Shown here piece by piece: positions 1 to 11,300 of a DNA stretch of 64,000 nt. The position numbers and the translations under genes were made by a program. The notes beneath the pieces were generated by a model. That model searched no databases and was not told the origin of the DNA. It was given only the letters and a program-made list of their open reading frames with translations. The DNA lies in assembly GCF_029203305.1 (NCBI RefSeq), contig NC_089467.1, forward strand, positions 434,001-498,000, written 5' to 3'. Source of the stretch: Yamadazyma tenuis (Eukaryota > Ascomycota > Pichiomycetes > Serinales > Debaryomycetaceae). The stretch's first letter is position 1. The number at the start of each line of letters is the position of its first letter.

Positions 1-444
1 ATTGTTCCAACACCTTGGAGGCTCTGGTCAATCTGTCACCGGATTCACCGACACAGATGTTCAACACTAACTTTTCGATGCGCATGTCACGCATTGGGTT
101 TTGGGTTTTAGCAGACTATGGTTGTTAGTATTGAGGTGGTGCAGATGTATACTAGTGTATACGGGAGGGGCAGAGAAGACTGTTGTTGTGCCTGTTGGTG
201 AGATGCTGTGTGCTTATGATGTGTGCTTATGATGTGCGCTTATGATGTGTGCTTATGATGTGTGCTGTGTGCTTGTGCTGTGTGCTTATGCTGTGTGCTT
301 ATGCTGGGTTGAGGATATCTCATATGAATCCTTAGGCTGCACATTGAAAAGGAAGGCAAGATCACGACTCGACTAGACCACAAGGCCATGACCTAACCGT
401 CTTCTGCTCTGACTCCAACACTGACTATCGTTCTTACATACCAT
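1..444 (-). CDS. RPL11: 60S ribosomal protein L11 (uL5), 5' part, intron right after ATG
   Basis: This is the N-terminal part of a large-subunit ribosomal protein that binds 5S rRNA and forms part of the central protuberance. On the minus strand ATG is at 444-442, directly followed by a GTATGT donor (441-436). A TACTAAC branch site lies at 130-124 and the acceptor AG at 117-116. Exon 2 runs from 115 off the left edge. The spliced product starts [18 protein letters not shown] and continues with [21 protein letters not shown], which matches uL5 closely. The intron is 326 nt (116-441) and carries a short tandem repeat. Introns at the very start of the frame are typical of yeast ribosomal protein genes. 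PRE2 lies upstream on the same strand. The gene is cut by the window edge; identity is near certain. Confidence 0.93.
205..306. repeat. Degenerate ~14-bp tandem repeat inside the RPL11 intron
   Basis: The unit is close to TGTGCTTATGATG, with interruptions reading GTGCTG. It recurs about seven times and lies wholly within the RPL11 intron. No function is evident. Copy number may vary between strains. Confidence 0.8.
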
Positions 445-662
445 CTTGATATTATATTCTGTTAATGAAAAATTTTAAAAGATTTTTCAGTGCTAAAGCG
501 AGCGCTACACTCACCTGCACAGGGCCCAAAAAACCACCCGCGTGTATTCACCAGATGCCCTGGGGGTGAGGCGTGACAGGTGTCGCGACACTAGGTCTCC
601 AGCCCTACAGGTCGTCCCTCATACTTTAACATTAGCATTAGATAGATAGGTGTATATAAAAA

Positions 663-1505
663 CTAGGCAGCCACGTTATTGAAAGATTGTTCCTTTTCTT
701 TGACTTCCCAGAACAACTCTCCCACGTCGAAGTTGCCGTGGTATTTCCATCCGTTGATGTCGATATGGTATAAGTTAACCGATCCTCCAGAATAAGCATC
801 TCTATGAGCAGCAGCTAAAATCGATCTCTTACCCAAATATAATGCTTCTTCCTCAGGCATGTCCCATTTATACTCAGAATCCAACACTCCGTACGCAAAG
901 GTCTGTCCAGACCCCACACAGAACATGTCTCCTTTCAATCTGGTTCCATCCGAATCAACATAAAAGAGCGCAGGACCTTCCTTTTGGGTGTATCCACAAA
1001 TCATGGTCCCCATAGACAACCCCATTCCCTTGTAGTTGTACACCAAGTTTCCCAAAAGCTTGGAAGCAGCAGCCACGGAGATTCTTTCCTTTTCTCTTAA
1101 CTCATGCAATCTACATTGAGTACCCAACCAGGTCTCCCAGTATTGACAATCAGCAGCACCGCCAGCCATGGTCCCCAACAAAAATGGGTTGATTCTGATG
1201 ACTTTGTGGACAGTTTGGGACGCAGTGAAGTTTCCTTGTGAAGCTCTCGAGTCAACGGCAATGACAATTCCTCCCTTGTATCTGAACGCCAACGTGGTGG
1301 TACCATGGGCGAGTTTAATTTTACAGTCGGGGTTGGCCGCATCGTCGGTGTGGGCTCTCAAGAACGCCGTGGGCTGTGAGATGGGCGGCAATTGCATCGT
1401 AGGGGCAAGCTCGAGCGTGGCAGGACCTGACCCGTAGGTGCCATTGATTTCTTCCAACACGCCATTACGGTTGGCATTGGTGAATTGGGTGGCAATCGAG
1501 TTCAT
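663..1505 (-). CDS. PRE2: 20S proteasome catalytic subunit beta-5
   Basis: This is the chymotrypsin-like catalytic subunit of the 20S proteasome, made as a precursor whose propeptide is removed autocatalytically. The 280-residue product has a propeptide of about 68 residues ending LAHG. Cleavage at G68|T69 would expose the catalytic threonine in the motif TTTLAF. D85 (AVDSRA) and K101 (VHKVIR) fall where Asp17 and Lys33 of mature beta-5 are expected. The later [12 protein letters not shown] and [11 protein letters not shown] blocks are also family hallmarks. The start is a true ATG (1505-1503). A PACE-like AGTGGCAAG sits on the minus strand at 1632-1624, a weak candidate Rpn4 site. RPL11 follows downstream on the same strand. 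Confidence 0.97.
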   Translation of the reverse strand: MNSIATQFTNANRNGVLEEINGTYGSGPATLELAPTMQLPPISQPTAFLRAHTDDAANPDCKIKLAHGTTTLAFRYKGGIVIAVDSRASQGNFTASQTVHKVIRINPFLLGTMAGGAADCQYWETWLGTQCRLHELREKERISVAAASKLLGNLVYNYKGMGLSMGTMICGYTQKEGPALFYVDSDGTRLKGDMFCVGSGQTFAYGVLDSEYKWDMPEEEALYLGKRSILAAAHRDAYSGGSVNLYHIDINGWKYHGNFDVGELFWEVKEKEQSFNNVAA

Positions 1506-1735
1506 GAGCGGTGTAGTCGATCTTGATGATATACGTTGAAGATGTGAGGGTTCAACGATACAGTGGCAGTCGACGCGTGTGTATTAACGTGGATACAACT
1601 GAGTGAACTGTTCTGACTATAAACTTGCCACTCAAAGATAAAGTGCGAGTGCGAGCGCGAGGGAGATCGAGGCCGTGCGTGCTCCTACCACCTTCCTGTG
1701 GTTGCAAAAAAAAGTGTACATTATAATTTACATTA

Positions 1736-4700
1736 TTATAGGCGGGGAGACTTCGAAGGCAGTCCGTTAGCACCGGCTTCATCTTCAAGTCCACGCTTAG
1801 GCCTGGTAGCCTTTTCTGGGGATTTGTCATCCTTTTCACCCGGCTTTGCACCATATCCAGGCCGGGTGGGTTTGTTGGACATAAACTGTGGTGGCTTGGA
1901 TAATCCCCCTGGTTTGGTATACGTTTGGGGACGAGACAAAACAGGGCTGGTTCCAGATAACGGTCTGGTCAACGGTTCTGGCAGTTTTCCATTGAGAGAA
2001 AATACCGGTGGTTTTCCCAACGAAGCAGCCACTACAGGCTTATCTTTATCATCGTCTGCTTCAACCGACGTTTCTTTATTGGCTAGCCGGTCGGCTTCTT
2101 TGTAGATTTCGCTGGTGGATGCAACTGCAAGCTCAGCAGCAGCAGGCTTGGGGCTGGAAAGCTGAGATGGTCCTGGAGTGGCACCCCTGCTGTTGGACCG
2201 AGATGACAAGAGTCCTTGCTTTTCCTTGATAGATTTGGTCAAGGCAATATCCAAGATTTTACTCACTTGCTGAGGAGCTCTCTCCACCAAGAAACTCAAG
2301 GCGTTGTTTCCCACCCCTGCCTTGGACCCAATGACATTCACCTGTGCGATCGTAGTTGCCAATGCCTTGGTTATGATTTCGGTGGTGGTGGCGGTGTTGT
2401 ACGATAGTTTCCGAGCCTTATAAAGGGTGAAAAGCTCCTTCTGTAAGTAGGTGAGTGACTTTTTTGTGTCTTGGTTCATCAGGGTGGATGTCGAAGTTTT
2501 CGCAGCCGTCGCATTTGCAGCTAGTTCTGGAGACGTGGGAGAAGAAGCACCAACAGCGGGAGGAGACTGCGAATACTGCGATCGGTTGGCTGCCAACTGG
2601 GCCTTGATGGTGGGAGAACCCCCTAAATCAGGGGATTTGGATTCTCCCGCTTGTGGTTTGAAGTACATCGGGGTCTTGGAACTGGCACCATCACGTCTGA
2701 TTTCACTGGCAATCTCGGCAATGGTTTTGGGTTTCTGTCCGCTCTGGTTGTTCTTGTGATGGAGCTGGGCAATGAGTTGAGATTGGGACAAGAGATGGGC
2801 ATGGGAGTTTAATGGTAAGCCATACGGAGAGTTAAAGTCCCTTCCAACGATGTTCTGCGATATTGACTGCTGCATTTCCAATCTTTGTTTCTGCTTCAAC
2901 TCTTCGGCACGAATGGCAGCCTCTTTGGCTCTTTGAGCAGCGATTTCTTGTTGTTTCTTTCTCACTTTCTCTTTTTCTTGCACGAAGGACTCGTCAATAT
3001 TCCATCTCTCTTCTTCCTCTTCTAGCTCGTCCTGATTGGCATCTGCTTGACCGGGTGACAGTTGGAGATGATTATCAATACTTTGGCTGGACTTGAAGAG
3101 CTTGTTTAATCTGACATTATGAAGTACCACTGACTGCCATCCATCAGGACAGTATTTGTAGTAAGGGTATATTTCCTTTACCCCCTCATAAATATCATTC
3201 AAGGTCAATCCTCTTTCATCGTTCTTGAATTTCAACACATTGATGATCATCACCGGGAATGCAAGCGTTGGCTTGGTTCTATAATGCTCAGGAATCTCGT
3301 TCATCGTGTATATGTTTTTAGTGGGTTTCTTGGGGGCCAACTCTTTTCTCTTCTTGGGGACTGTGGGAACCATTCCCACTTTGCCAATTATCTTGGGAAT
3401 GTGAACCGGAGGATATGGATAGTTGGTACCGACAGTGATCTTGTCAATGATGATCTCTGGCAGGGCAGCAGGCTGTTTGGGTATGGTATGGATTGGAACC
3501 AAAAGTTCGGGAACTGGGGGTCTTGGTGGCATATAAACCTTGTTGAACAGTTGGTTCATAAGGTTTCCTTGTGCCAATTTGAGAGAATAGTCTCCAGGAC
3601 CCTGTGCAACCAAATGAGTGGGAAATCCGGGCATTTGGGAGCCCATATTCATATTGGCAAGCCTCATGTCGATGGCTTGGTTCTTGTTCAAGGGTGCAGT
3701 TCTACCATAAACTCTGGACGCCGGAGGCTGTATAGAAGCGGGTTTGCCCATTCTTGGGGTAGCGAGTCTGCCCATTAGTGGACTGTTTCTTTGAAGATTA
3801 GAGTACTGGCCCAGGTTAGGGGAAGAAGATCTCTCTTTCAAAGCATTCTCTTGGTGATGGGCATTGATTAAAGGTGCCAAGTTGACGATTTCTTCGTCTA
3901 TAACTGACAAGCTCATGTCTTCACGGCTTAATTCAGCTTCATCCAAATTCACTCCTTGATCCATGTTGTGCTGTTTGACGAGCTGATCCAATTCGTCTTC
4001 TTCACCTTCTTGGAAGCTGGAGAGCACTCCACTATCGATTTGTGCGTCTTCGTCATCATCATCGATAATGGCCGATTCGTTGTCGGGACCAGTACCAAGA
4101 ATTGTTCTGATCTGTGCATCTACAAGTCCTGGATCTTGCTCGTCGAGATCATCAATATCATCGAGGGTTTTGACTCCAAGTTCTGATAAAATAGCATTCA
4201 ATTCATCGTCGGTAGCAGAAGCTAATGACTTCCTCCGAGCTTCAGACAATCTTCTCGGTATACTTCGACTCTTCTTGCTAGTGACTTTCTTTTGCTCTTC
4301 GTTATTCGTGTTCTTATTAGTTCTAACCGGAGAATTGGAGTTCGAATTGGAATATAGTGAAGTTCTTAAGCTAATGGCATCACTGGGATCAAATGGTTTG
4401 GCTGACAATGACGCGTCCTTGGAGTGGCTAGCCTCAACAGAAGGTAGCACAAACAGGAATGTTATATCACCGATTTGGATCTTGGTACCGTCGACCAAGG
4501 GGATTGTCATGCCCTTTTCGATGAATAAATCATCCACAAAGGCTCCATTTCGACCTAAAATCGATAGTTCAAACCTCTGGGTTCCAAAGTTGTAGAATAT
4601 TTTAGCATGTCGTCTGGAAACAGCCTTTTTAGACGACAAGTGTACATCCACAGAGTGCTGGGATCCGTTTAAAAGCTCATCATTGGACTTTCTTCCTAGT

Positions 4701-5032
4701 ATAACCTGCAAAGTTTGGACAAAAAAAGTATAATTATCAAAGTCCAAGCGGGCATAGGCCGAGATCTTGGACAAATCCTTGTCCTCTGCCAGACTATTAT
4801 GACCCAATGCAGCTTCTGAAGTTATAGATGCGGTTGACATATGCGATGGCTCTTTCTTGATGGCGATAACTTTGTTGGAACCCAAGTCAAAGCTTATTTT
4901 AGGATTGATTTCTGAAGTTATATGTGTCTTAATGTGTTCGGAACCATTAGAAGTCTGAAGGTTACCTGCTAGAGGAACATTGGGGTTACTCAAGTCTTTA
5001 TCTATCATCTCATCTCCTACTGAAGCACTCAT
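1736..5032 (-). CDS. FHL1: FHA and forkhead transcription factor controlling ribosomal protein genes
   Basis: The domain pair is diagnostic of Fhl1, the fungal regulator of ribosomal protein and rRNA-processing genes. An FHA domain spans roughly residues 100-196, with the phosphopeptide-binding signature GR (113-114), SRRH (139-142) and GRNGAFV (160-166). A forkhead-type DNA-binding domain covers about 584-680 (RTKPTLAFPVMI...YCPDGWQSVVLHNVRLNKLF). Between them is an acidic, Asp/Glu-rich linker (about 270-385). After the forkhead come a Lys/Arg/Glu-rich predicted coiled coil and a Pro/Ser-rich tail. Length (1098 aa) is close to other yeasts. The start ATG (5032-5030) is the first in frame. 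Three ribosomal protein genes and a snoRNA host lie in the same window, but this linkage is probably chance. Confidence 0.95.
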   Translation of the reverse strand: MSASVGDEMIDKDLSNPNVPLAGNLQTSNGSEHIKTHITSEINPKISFDLGSNKVIAIKKEPSHMSTASITSEAALGHNSLAEDKDLSKISAYARLDFDNYTFFVQTLQVILGRKSNDELLNGSQHSVDVHLSSKKAVSRRHAKIFYNFGTQRFELSILGRNGAFVDDLFIEKGMTIPLVDGTKIQIGDITFLFVLPSVEASHSKDASLSAKPFDPSDAISLRTSLYSNSNSNSPVRTNKNTNNEEQKKVTSKKSRSIPRRLSEARRKSLASATDDELNAILSELGVKTLDDIDDLDEQDPGLVDAQIRTILGTGPDNESAIIDDDDEDAQIDSGVLSSFQEGEEDELDQLVKQHNMDQGVNLDEAELSREDMSLSVIDEEIVNLAPLINAHHQENALKERSSSPNLGQYSNLQRNSPLMGRLATPRMGKPASIQPPASRVYGRTAPLNKNQAIDMRLANMNMGSQMPGFPTHLVAQGPGDYSLKLAQGNLMNQLFNKVYMPPRPPVPELLVPIHTIPKQPAALPEIIIDKITVGTNYPYPPVHIPKIIGKVGMVPTVPKKRKELAPKKPTKNIYTMNEIPEHYRTKPTLAFPVMIINVLKFKNDERGLTLNDIYEGVKEIYPYYKYCPDGWQSVVLHNVRLNKLFKSSQSIDNHLQLSPGQADANQDELEEEEERWNIDESFVQEKEKVRKKQQEIAAQRAKEAAIRAEELKQKQRLEMQQSISQNIVGRDFNSPYGLPLNSHAHLLSQSQLIAQLHHKNNQSGQKPKTIAEIASEIRRDGASSKTPMYFKPQAGESKSPDLGGSPTIKAQLAANRSQYSQSPPAVGASSPTSPELAANATAAKTSTSTLMNQDTKKSLTYLQKELFTLYKARKLSYNTATTTEIITKALATTIAQVNVIGSKAGVGNNALSFLVERAPQQVSKILDIALTKSIKEKQGLLSSRSNSRGATPGPSQLSSPKPAAAELAVASTSEIYKEADRLANKETSVEADDDKDKPVVAASLGKPPVFSLNGKLPEPLTRPLSGTSPVLSRPQTYTKPGGLSKPPQFMSNKPTRPGYGAKPGEKDDKSPEKATRPKRGLEDEAGANGLPSKSPRL

Positions 5033-5288
5033 TTTTCCAAGAATGGTGGATGTAACAAACGAGGTCTTTGAGGAGAAGGATGTTCTATTAGGGGTGAATT
5101 ATCTATACGACCAAATGTTGATGAATAACAGGCAGTTCCTGGGCGTAGAAATTGAATATATCACTGAGATGGTAGTGCGATGTGTTTTTGCTTTTATTGA
5201 AAAGAATTGAAATTTTAGTGCGACTAGATGGGCTTCGCGCATTTGTGGTTAACTGCAAAAACCTGTTTGCAACCGTTAACAAATAACA

Positions 5289-6714
5289 ATGATACACATA
5301 ATATTTGCCTTGTTATGGGTAGCTGTTCAAGTCAGTGCTGCAATTCAAGCCAAGCAGTTACCGTACCACCGTTCTGTTTACGTGAATTCCACTGCCATTG
5401 CAGAAAAGCCTCTGTTTCCTAAAGTCTACGGAGTAAGCTTGGGCGGGTGGCTCGTATTAGAACCATGGATTACCCCATCACTTTTTGAGGCGGTAGAAAA
5501 CAGCACCGGCACGATGCCCTTGGACGAGTACACGCTCTGCCAGCTTCTTGGGGAATCGGCCAACAGCACAATGCACGAGCACTATGATACATTCATTACC
5601 GAGACAGATATCGAGGATATCAAGAACTACGGGTTGAATCTCGTACGAATTCCCGTGGGATACTGGGCATTTAGAAAGTTTGAGGGAGACCCTTTTGTCA
5701 GTGGCCTGGAAGCGTACTTGGATCGGGCTATAGAATGGTGTGAAAAACACGGCTTGAAAGTACAAATAGATTTACACGCGATGCCTGGATCACAGAACGG
5801 ATTTGATAACAGTGGGCAGAGGACCACCAATCCAATTTGGCTTGAGACCCCTGAAACAGTCGAACTCAGTACCCAGGTGTTGGATTATGTGATGCAAAAA
5901 TATGGCCAGCAGTTTCGCGGTGGTCAACAGCATCGAAATCCCCAACGAGCCGTTTGCATACACCATCGGTGTGGACCGGATCAGAAGCTTCCACGACGTC
6001 TACAACTCAGCCGTGGCCCACAACGTGACGGCACAGTTGTATTTTAGTGATGGGTTTCTTCCCATCTCAGAATGGAACGACTTTATGGTAAACACCACCG
6101 GGTACCAGCCGATCATGGACCACCATATCTATGAGATCTTCACAGAAGACCAGATAAAACTCTCGATCGACCAGCATGTTGCCAACATCGTGAATATCGG
6201 CGAGCAGATGTTGGCAGAGCCTCACAACAGCGTGGTGGGCGAGTTCAGCGGAGCCTTGACCGACTGCACCAAGTACCTAAACGGAGTGGGCATGGGAGCT
6301 CGGTACGACGGCACCATTGGCGGTACCGATGCTGTTGGGAGCTGTGAGGGCCATGAGAATTATGAATTGTGGCCGCAAGAAGCCAGGGAAAACACCAAGC
6401 GGTATCTTGAAGTGCAGATGGAAACGTACGCTCTGAACAGCAGTGGATGGATCTTCTGGTGCTACAAAACGGAGTCGGCAATTGAGTGGGACTTCCGACG
6501 GGCGTCAAGCGTGGGTCTTATAGGTAATGTGAGTTTGCAGCCAAAAGTAGAGTTTGGTAATATAGACCTGGGAATCTGGATTACAGTTTCCAACGGCGGA
6601 ACCAAGTCTATTGGTAAGTCCATTTGGCGTGATTGCTTCGACTTTGTGCAATCACTTAACATCTTCTGTGAGGGCTTCCTTGGGATGTTGCCGTTCCTTG
6701 TTTTAGTTGAGTAA
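5289..6714 (+). pseudogene. GH5 exo-1,3-beta-glucanase paralogue, broken by a frame shift
   Basis: The first segment (5289-6047) has a signal peptide (MIHIIFALLWVAVQVSA), the LGGWLVLEPWITPSLFE block, RIPVGYWAF and the DLHAMPGSQNGFDNSG block of EXG1/XOG1/SPR1-type exoglucanases. At about 5905-5917 homology jumps to the +1 frame (second segment, open to 6714). The second segment carries the acid/base motif IEIPNEPF, the HHIYEIF block, the nucleophile motif VVGEFSGALTDC and SSGWIFWCYKTESAIEWDF. Both catalytic glutamates therefore lie after the shift. Compared with EXG2 at 22522-23982 the junction lacks a few residues, which suits a small deletion. A TGA at 5890-5892 limits where a shift could occur. 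The final ~70 residues lack the usual GLFPQP ending. A young pseudogene or a sequence error is most likely; frameshifting is possible. Confidence 0.8.
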
Positions 6715-7506
6715 AGCAGAAGCACATAAAAGAGGTCTTATAGCACAATTGGAAAGTACCACCGGATTTACTAGTAGAGAAATCTTTGAGGGTAGCATTC
6801 AAATATGTATCAATAACCTTTCTTTGTGCAACAGACTGTTCTTTATACTTCCACATGTTGGTGTTGTATTTGTAATGTTATATTTGTGGTAGATAGTTTT
6901 ACACCAGCAATGCGACTAGATGCACGGCTATGAAGCACAGGAGAATAAATTTTCGCAGCCGAACTCAGTGCATGTTACACTTATGAAGTAAAGGTTGCAT
7001 ATAGTTCAGACTGTTTGATTGGTAAGGTATAGGTGCGTCACCAGATGCATATCCAGCTTGATAGTCTTTTAGATGAATCTAGTTTGGTGATCTTTTCGCA
7101 GAAGAGAGTGAATCTATCCAATGCGATCATGTTTGATAATATAATGAAAAAGCTACTAAGAAAGTAGCATAGTCTATTGAGAAACACGGTATCCCGGCAA
7201 TCCACTCTATAGCAGTAGAACTTATGGGGCCATATGATTAGAGATGGAATACTCCGCACGAGTGAGTGTATCCCCGTACACATGTCAACATGGCAGATAC
7301 CTTAATTTGCAGTCAGTCCAGTAAGCCTTAGTATGCTACAGGATTCACTACATGTCTATTGAGCTCTGGACATCACATATTCATACACGTATCGTAGGCA
7401 GGTGAAATACAAGAGTCGGTAAAGGGAGAACCAAACTGCTCGTTCTCTCCACCGTTTGTTTCACCGTATGGGAAGACATCGCGAAAAAAACTTAACCTTA
7501 GCACAA
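6715..7506. other. Intergenic region without recognisable gene
   Basis: About 790 bp between the broken exoglucanase and SLX9. I see only short frames lacking conserved motifs, and no tRNA B-box or snoRNA box pair. The SLX9 promoter must lie in the right-hand part. Confidence 0.6.
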
Positions 7507-8056
7507 ATGGTAAGTACCACCAACCACCATAATTAGCCATCCCGTACTAATATCTCCGTAGGGTACCAAGAGGACACGCACAGCGTTACGGGCCAAGTCG
7601 ACCAGAGCCGCCACCAAGAGCGTCAACCCCAAAATCATCGAATCCATCGAGTCTAATCCGTACGATGAGAACCCGTTTTTAAAGCTACTGTCGATTACCA
7701 AAAAGGAAAAACAGCACCAGAAGACCAAGTCATTCACACAGCGGCTCGCAACCACCAGCCTGAGCGTGTCGAAGTCTGCGCTCCGAAGAAGAAAGAGAAA
7801 GGTCAAAGAGGCCTTGAAGCCTAAAATGGAAGAGCTCTTCGAGACTTTGCCAGAGGTGACGCGAGACCAGCAAACCGGCTTTGTCCCCAGCGACACCCCC
7901 CATGCCAACGAGCCCAACGCCCGGAAAAAAACAGGGCACCAGGTGATATTTAAGCGAGAACACGAGAACTTCAACCATATTCTCCAGAACAAGCAGTTTC
8001 GCACCTCGCCGTTTGCGACGCTTAAGCAGTCGATTCAAGAAAACTCCGGCAATTAG
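7507..8056 (+). CDS. SLX9: Ribosome biogenesis protein Slx9, with a 52-nt intron after ATG
   Basis: Slx9 is a pre-40S assembly and export factor of the nucleolus. Exon 1 is only the ATG (7507-7509). The intron is 7510-7561: donor GTAAGT, branch TACTAAT at 7545-7551, acceptor TAG at 7559-7561. Exon 2 (7562-8056) keeps frame and starts GTKRTRTALRAKSTRAATKS, like the basic N-terminus of Slx9. It ends with the conserved block LQNKQFRTSPFATLKQSIQ. The total is 165 residues. The middle has the basic run SALRRRKRKVKEALKPKMEEL. Without splicing, the only ATG-initiated frame starts at 7766 and loses the conserved N-terminus. The intron call rests on three splice signals plus frame continuity. Confidence 0.88.
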
Positions 8057-8382
8057 AGCCTGAAGAGAGTCGATACATGTCGCCAGCCGTTATATATACC
8101 TGGTATTGATACATTATGAGTTTAGGGTCCTAAAACGTATGCAGTTTAATAGTCCATCCAAATACACAACAACACGCTCTGGGAAAATCCGGTGCCGCCA
8201 CGCCCTATTGTATGTTTATGTTTACTTCACTGCGGTATGCACAAATCCAGCGGCTCAATCTGAATAAAAATCATCCAACTGCCATTGACAAGCGGATTGT
8301 CAGTTGCCTTCACTAGACTACCACCCTCTGCCCGTGCCAAGCTCACGTGACACCACCGAGCCCCTCGAGCCCCCAGTGTGCC
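8057..8382. other. SLX9-LTE1 spacer and LTE1 promoter
   Basis: 326 bp. It holds a CACGTG E-box at 8344-8349, 34 bp before the LTE1 ATG, a possible Cbf1-type site. No other gene is seen. Confidence 0.5.
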
Positions 8383-11300
8383 ATGTCTTCGGTCTCCAGC
8401 ACCGTGCAGCTGCCAGTTGCCAGTAGCGGTCTTACTGACGACCGCTGTTCCCAACTCATCGAAAATACTGTCCAAAACACCGCCAGTGAAATTCCCCACG
8501 ACAGGTCGCCCCCGACTTCTCACTCGTCTCCCACCAGCTCCCACACGATGCTGGAGGCGAAAGAGGTGGTGCAAACGTCTTCTCATATGTCGCTGCCGCA
8601 GCCTCACTCTCAAAAACAACATCAACAAACCGGCGAAAAAACCTCCTTTGCTTACAACGCCCACGGCGAGTCGGTGTTCGATGACTCCCGTGTGTTCCCC
8701 AGCGTCAAGCCGGGAGAAATTGCAAAGTTTGACCAGGGGGACCCTGAACTCATCAACCACGCAACCATCACCGCTTTGATTGTACAACTCACCAGCCCCG
8801 AGGTCATCGACTACAACTTGGTGTATGACTTCTTCATCACCTACCGAATGTTTAGTGATGCGCTGACGGTAATGGGCTTGCTTATGCGGAGGTTGGTCTG
8901 GAGTTTACAATATGTCAACAAACAAGACGAAGAGTCTCATAAGATCGGGACCTTGGTGTTATTGCGAACGTTTGTGGTGTTGAGACACTGGATCTTGAAC
9001 TATTTCATCGATGACTTCAACTCGGACTTGAAACTCTGTGACACCTTCATCACCAACTTGAACGAGGTGGTGTTTGAGTCGGGGTTAATTAATGAGCTGA
9101 TGGTGTTCGAGCGTAAGATCATCAAGGACTTGAAAACCCACTGGCTCACGCTCCTGTCGGAGTTTTGGAACGTCCACTTGGACTTGTCATCGTTCTCGGG
9201 TGAAGAGGTATTTGACTATTACTTGCCAGCCACCAGCGATATCTCTATGAACAGTTTCTTAAAGAAGAGTAACACCGAGATTTCTCTCCACACAAACCCC
9301 AGCTACAGACGGTCGGCCATGTTGTCTTTGTACGACCAGAAGATGCACCACAAATGCCTTGTGTTTGACGATTCAAGATTTAGCAATAACGAAAACCCCC
9401 AACTCTCAGTCAATAACTTATTGGTGCTGCACAAGTCATCCCGACAGTCTATCATGAACAAATTGAACCATTTCAATATCGGCAAGTCCAAGCACGTTTC
9501 TGTCAAAGACGCTACTGTGAATTCAGCTGGTTCTGGACCTTCAAACAACAACAGCAATACCACCAGTCCATTGGGATCTTCCAATCGACACAACCGGATG
9601 AACTTGAATGATTCTTCAGTTGGCTTGCGAAAGACCACCAAGAACCGACCAACCAACCAGCAGAGCCTCAACGATGAGATGGATAAGATCTCGTTGAACC
9701 CGATTCAAATTGATAATGTTGGATTCTCCACCAATGGTAATGTCAAACTACCTTCTTCAAAAGTCTTGTCGATAGTTCCTTCGACTCCCGTGAAGAAGAT
9801 GGAATACAGTATTCGTAACCCATTGGAGAAGGACGATGAAACGGCCCAAGGGTTTTCCGTCAACGATTGGGAAAGCCCTATCAATTACAAGATCATAAAC
9901 AGCATGGACATCACCAGAAAGAATTCTATCAAGAAGATCCTTGAAGGGTGGAAGAAAAACAGAAATCATAGCAACAAATCCAACGATGAGATCAACAAGA
10001 TGATCAATGATTCCATCACGGAGGACGTCATTGGTACTAGAATCGATGTATTAAGTGCCCGAATCATTGATGAACTAGAGTTCTTGATCAGGCACTATGT
10101 TCAGAACGATGCGTCGTATAATCCCACCATAGCCGAAGGCGATACCATCGACAATACCAATGCGCTCAACTCTCCCGATGAAGTGGACTTGCACGAGTTA
10201 GACGGGTCTCGTGACTTGGACGAAACTCACAAACCCCAGAATGGTGATGAGAGTGTCAATGATGATGTTGATATCAACGACGTGAGTGAATTGAATTTGC
10301 ACAAGATCGACAACTTGTTCAGTGAACAAGGAGATGATGATACGGATGAAGACAACGAAGAGTTTCAAGACAGTGGGCTATCTGCCAACATGCTTAATGA
10401 TATCCACGAGTTTTCGTTCCAAAGGCCCACCAGTATAAACTGGGCCGATGACAATGCTTTGGAATTGGATACTTCTCAAACCCCAGCTAAGGAAGAAGGT
10501 TCGGACGAAGAGCTACCCGAACCCAACTTACCTCGTGACAATAGTGGAGACTTCAACCACCTTGCCGAACCCCCGTTTCCTTTTATCGATGGCAATAACA
10601 ACTTTTCTCTGGTGTCGACCATCTCGACTCCTAGCAACATTACGGACTACAATGCCGAAATCGAGGACTTGGGAATCGCCATGAGTCCAAAGTCAAAGGA
10701 ACAACAGACAAAACGAATCAGCTTCAGCAAGCATTCAAGTCTCAAGAAAAGAGTATCCAGAAACTCTTCCAATTCTTTGTTCAAAAGAGACTCGGTCAAG
10801 TCGTACCTCAGCTATGACTCGGCGTATTCCTTTTCGAAGGACTCGCTTGAAGATGACCGGGACAATGGCCATTTGAGAAAGAAGGCTGGCATCAACGACT
10901 TGAGAAGAATGGCAGGGATCCCCAGTGAGCGAAGGTCTCTTGAAAATGCGCTCCGTATCCAGTCGAATGCTTCTGTACGCAAAAGCGTCAGGGCCAGCAC
11001 TCTTCTTGCCTTGAGTGAACTCCCATTCAATGGCATGTATGACTCCAGAAGCTCCATTTACATGACAAACCATAAGGTGATAGCCCGTTCTTCTGGAGTT
11101 GGTGATAGCTCGATATTTTCTGTGGCCATGAAAAGCCGAAATTCGCTTTCCAACTCACTAAAGACCTTGAACGAAAGCTCTCGTCTCTCAAGAACCAGTC
11201 CATTGAACGAAGATTATGACGACTTTGCGTTTGGGTTTAGGGCCAGCAGTGACGAAGGCTTTGGAGAAAGTGAGACGTCCACCAGGTCGGTGGTGATTCC

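Noticed and set aside
1698..2105. Open frame antisense to FHL1
   Set aside because: It is low-complexity mirror coding of the Pro/Ser-rich FHL1 tail with no family features. Other antisense frames over FHL1, MNN4 and IML1 were dropped for the same reason.
8347..8382. Upstream start of LTE1
   Set aside because: The codon is GTG, part of a CACGTG motif; the first ATG is 8383.
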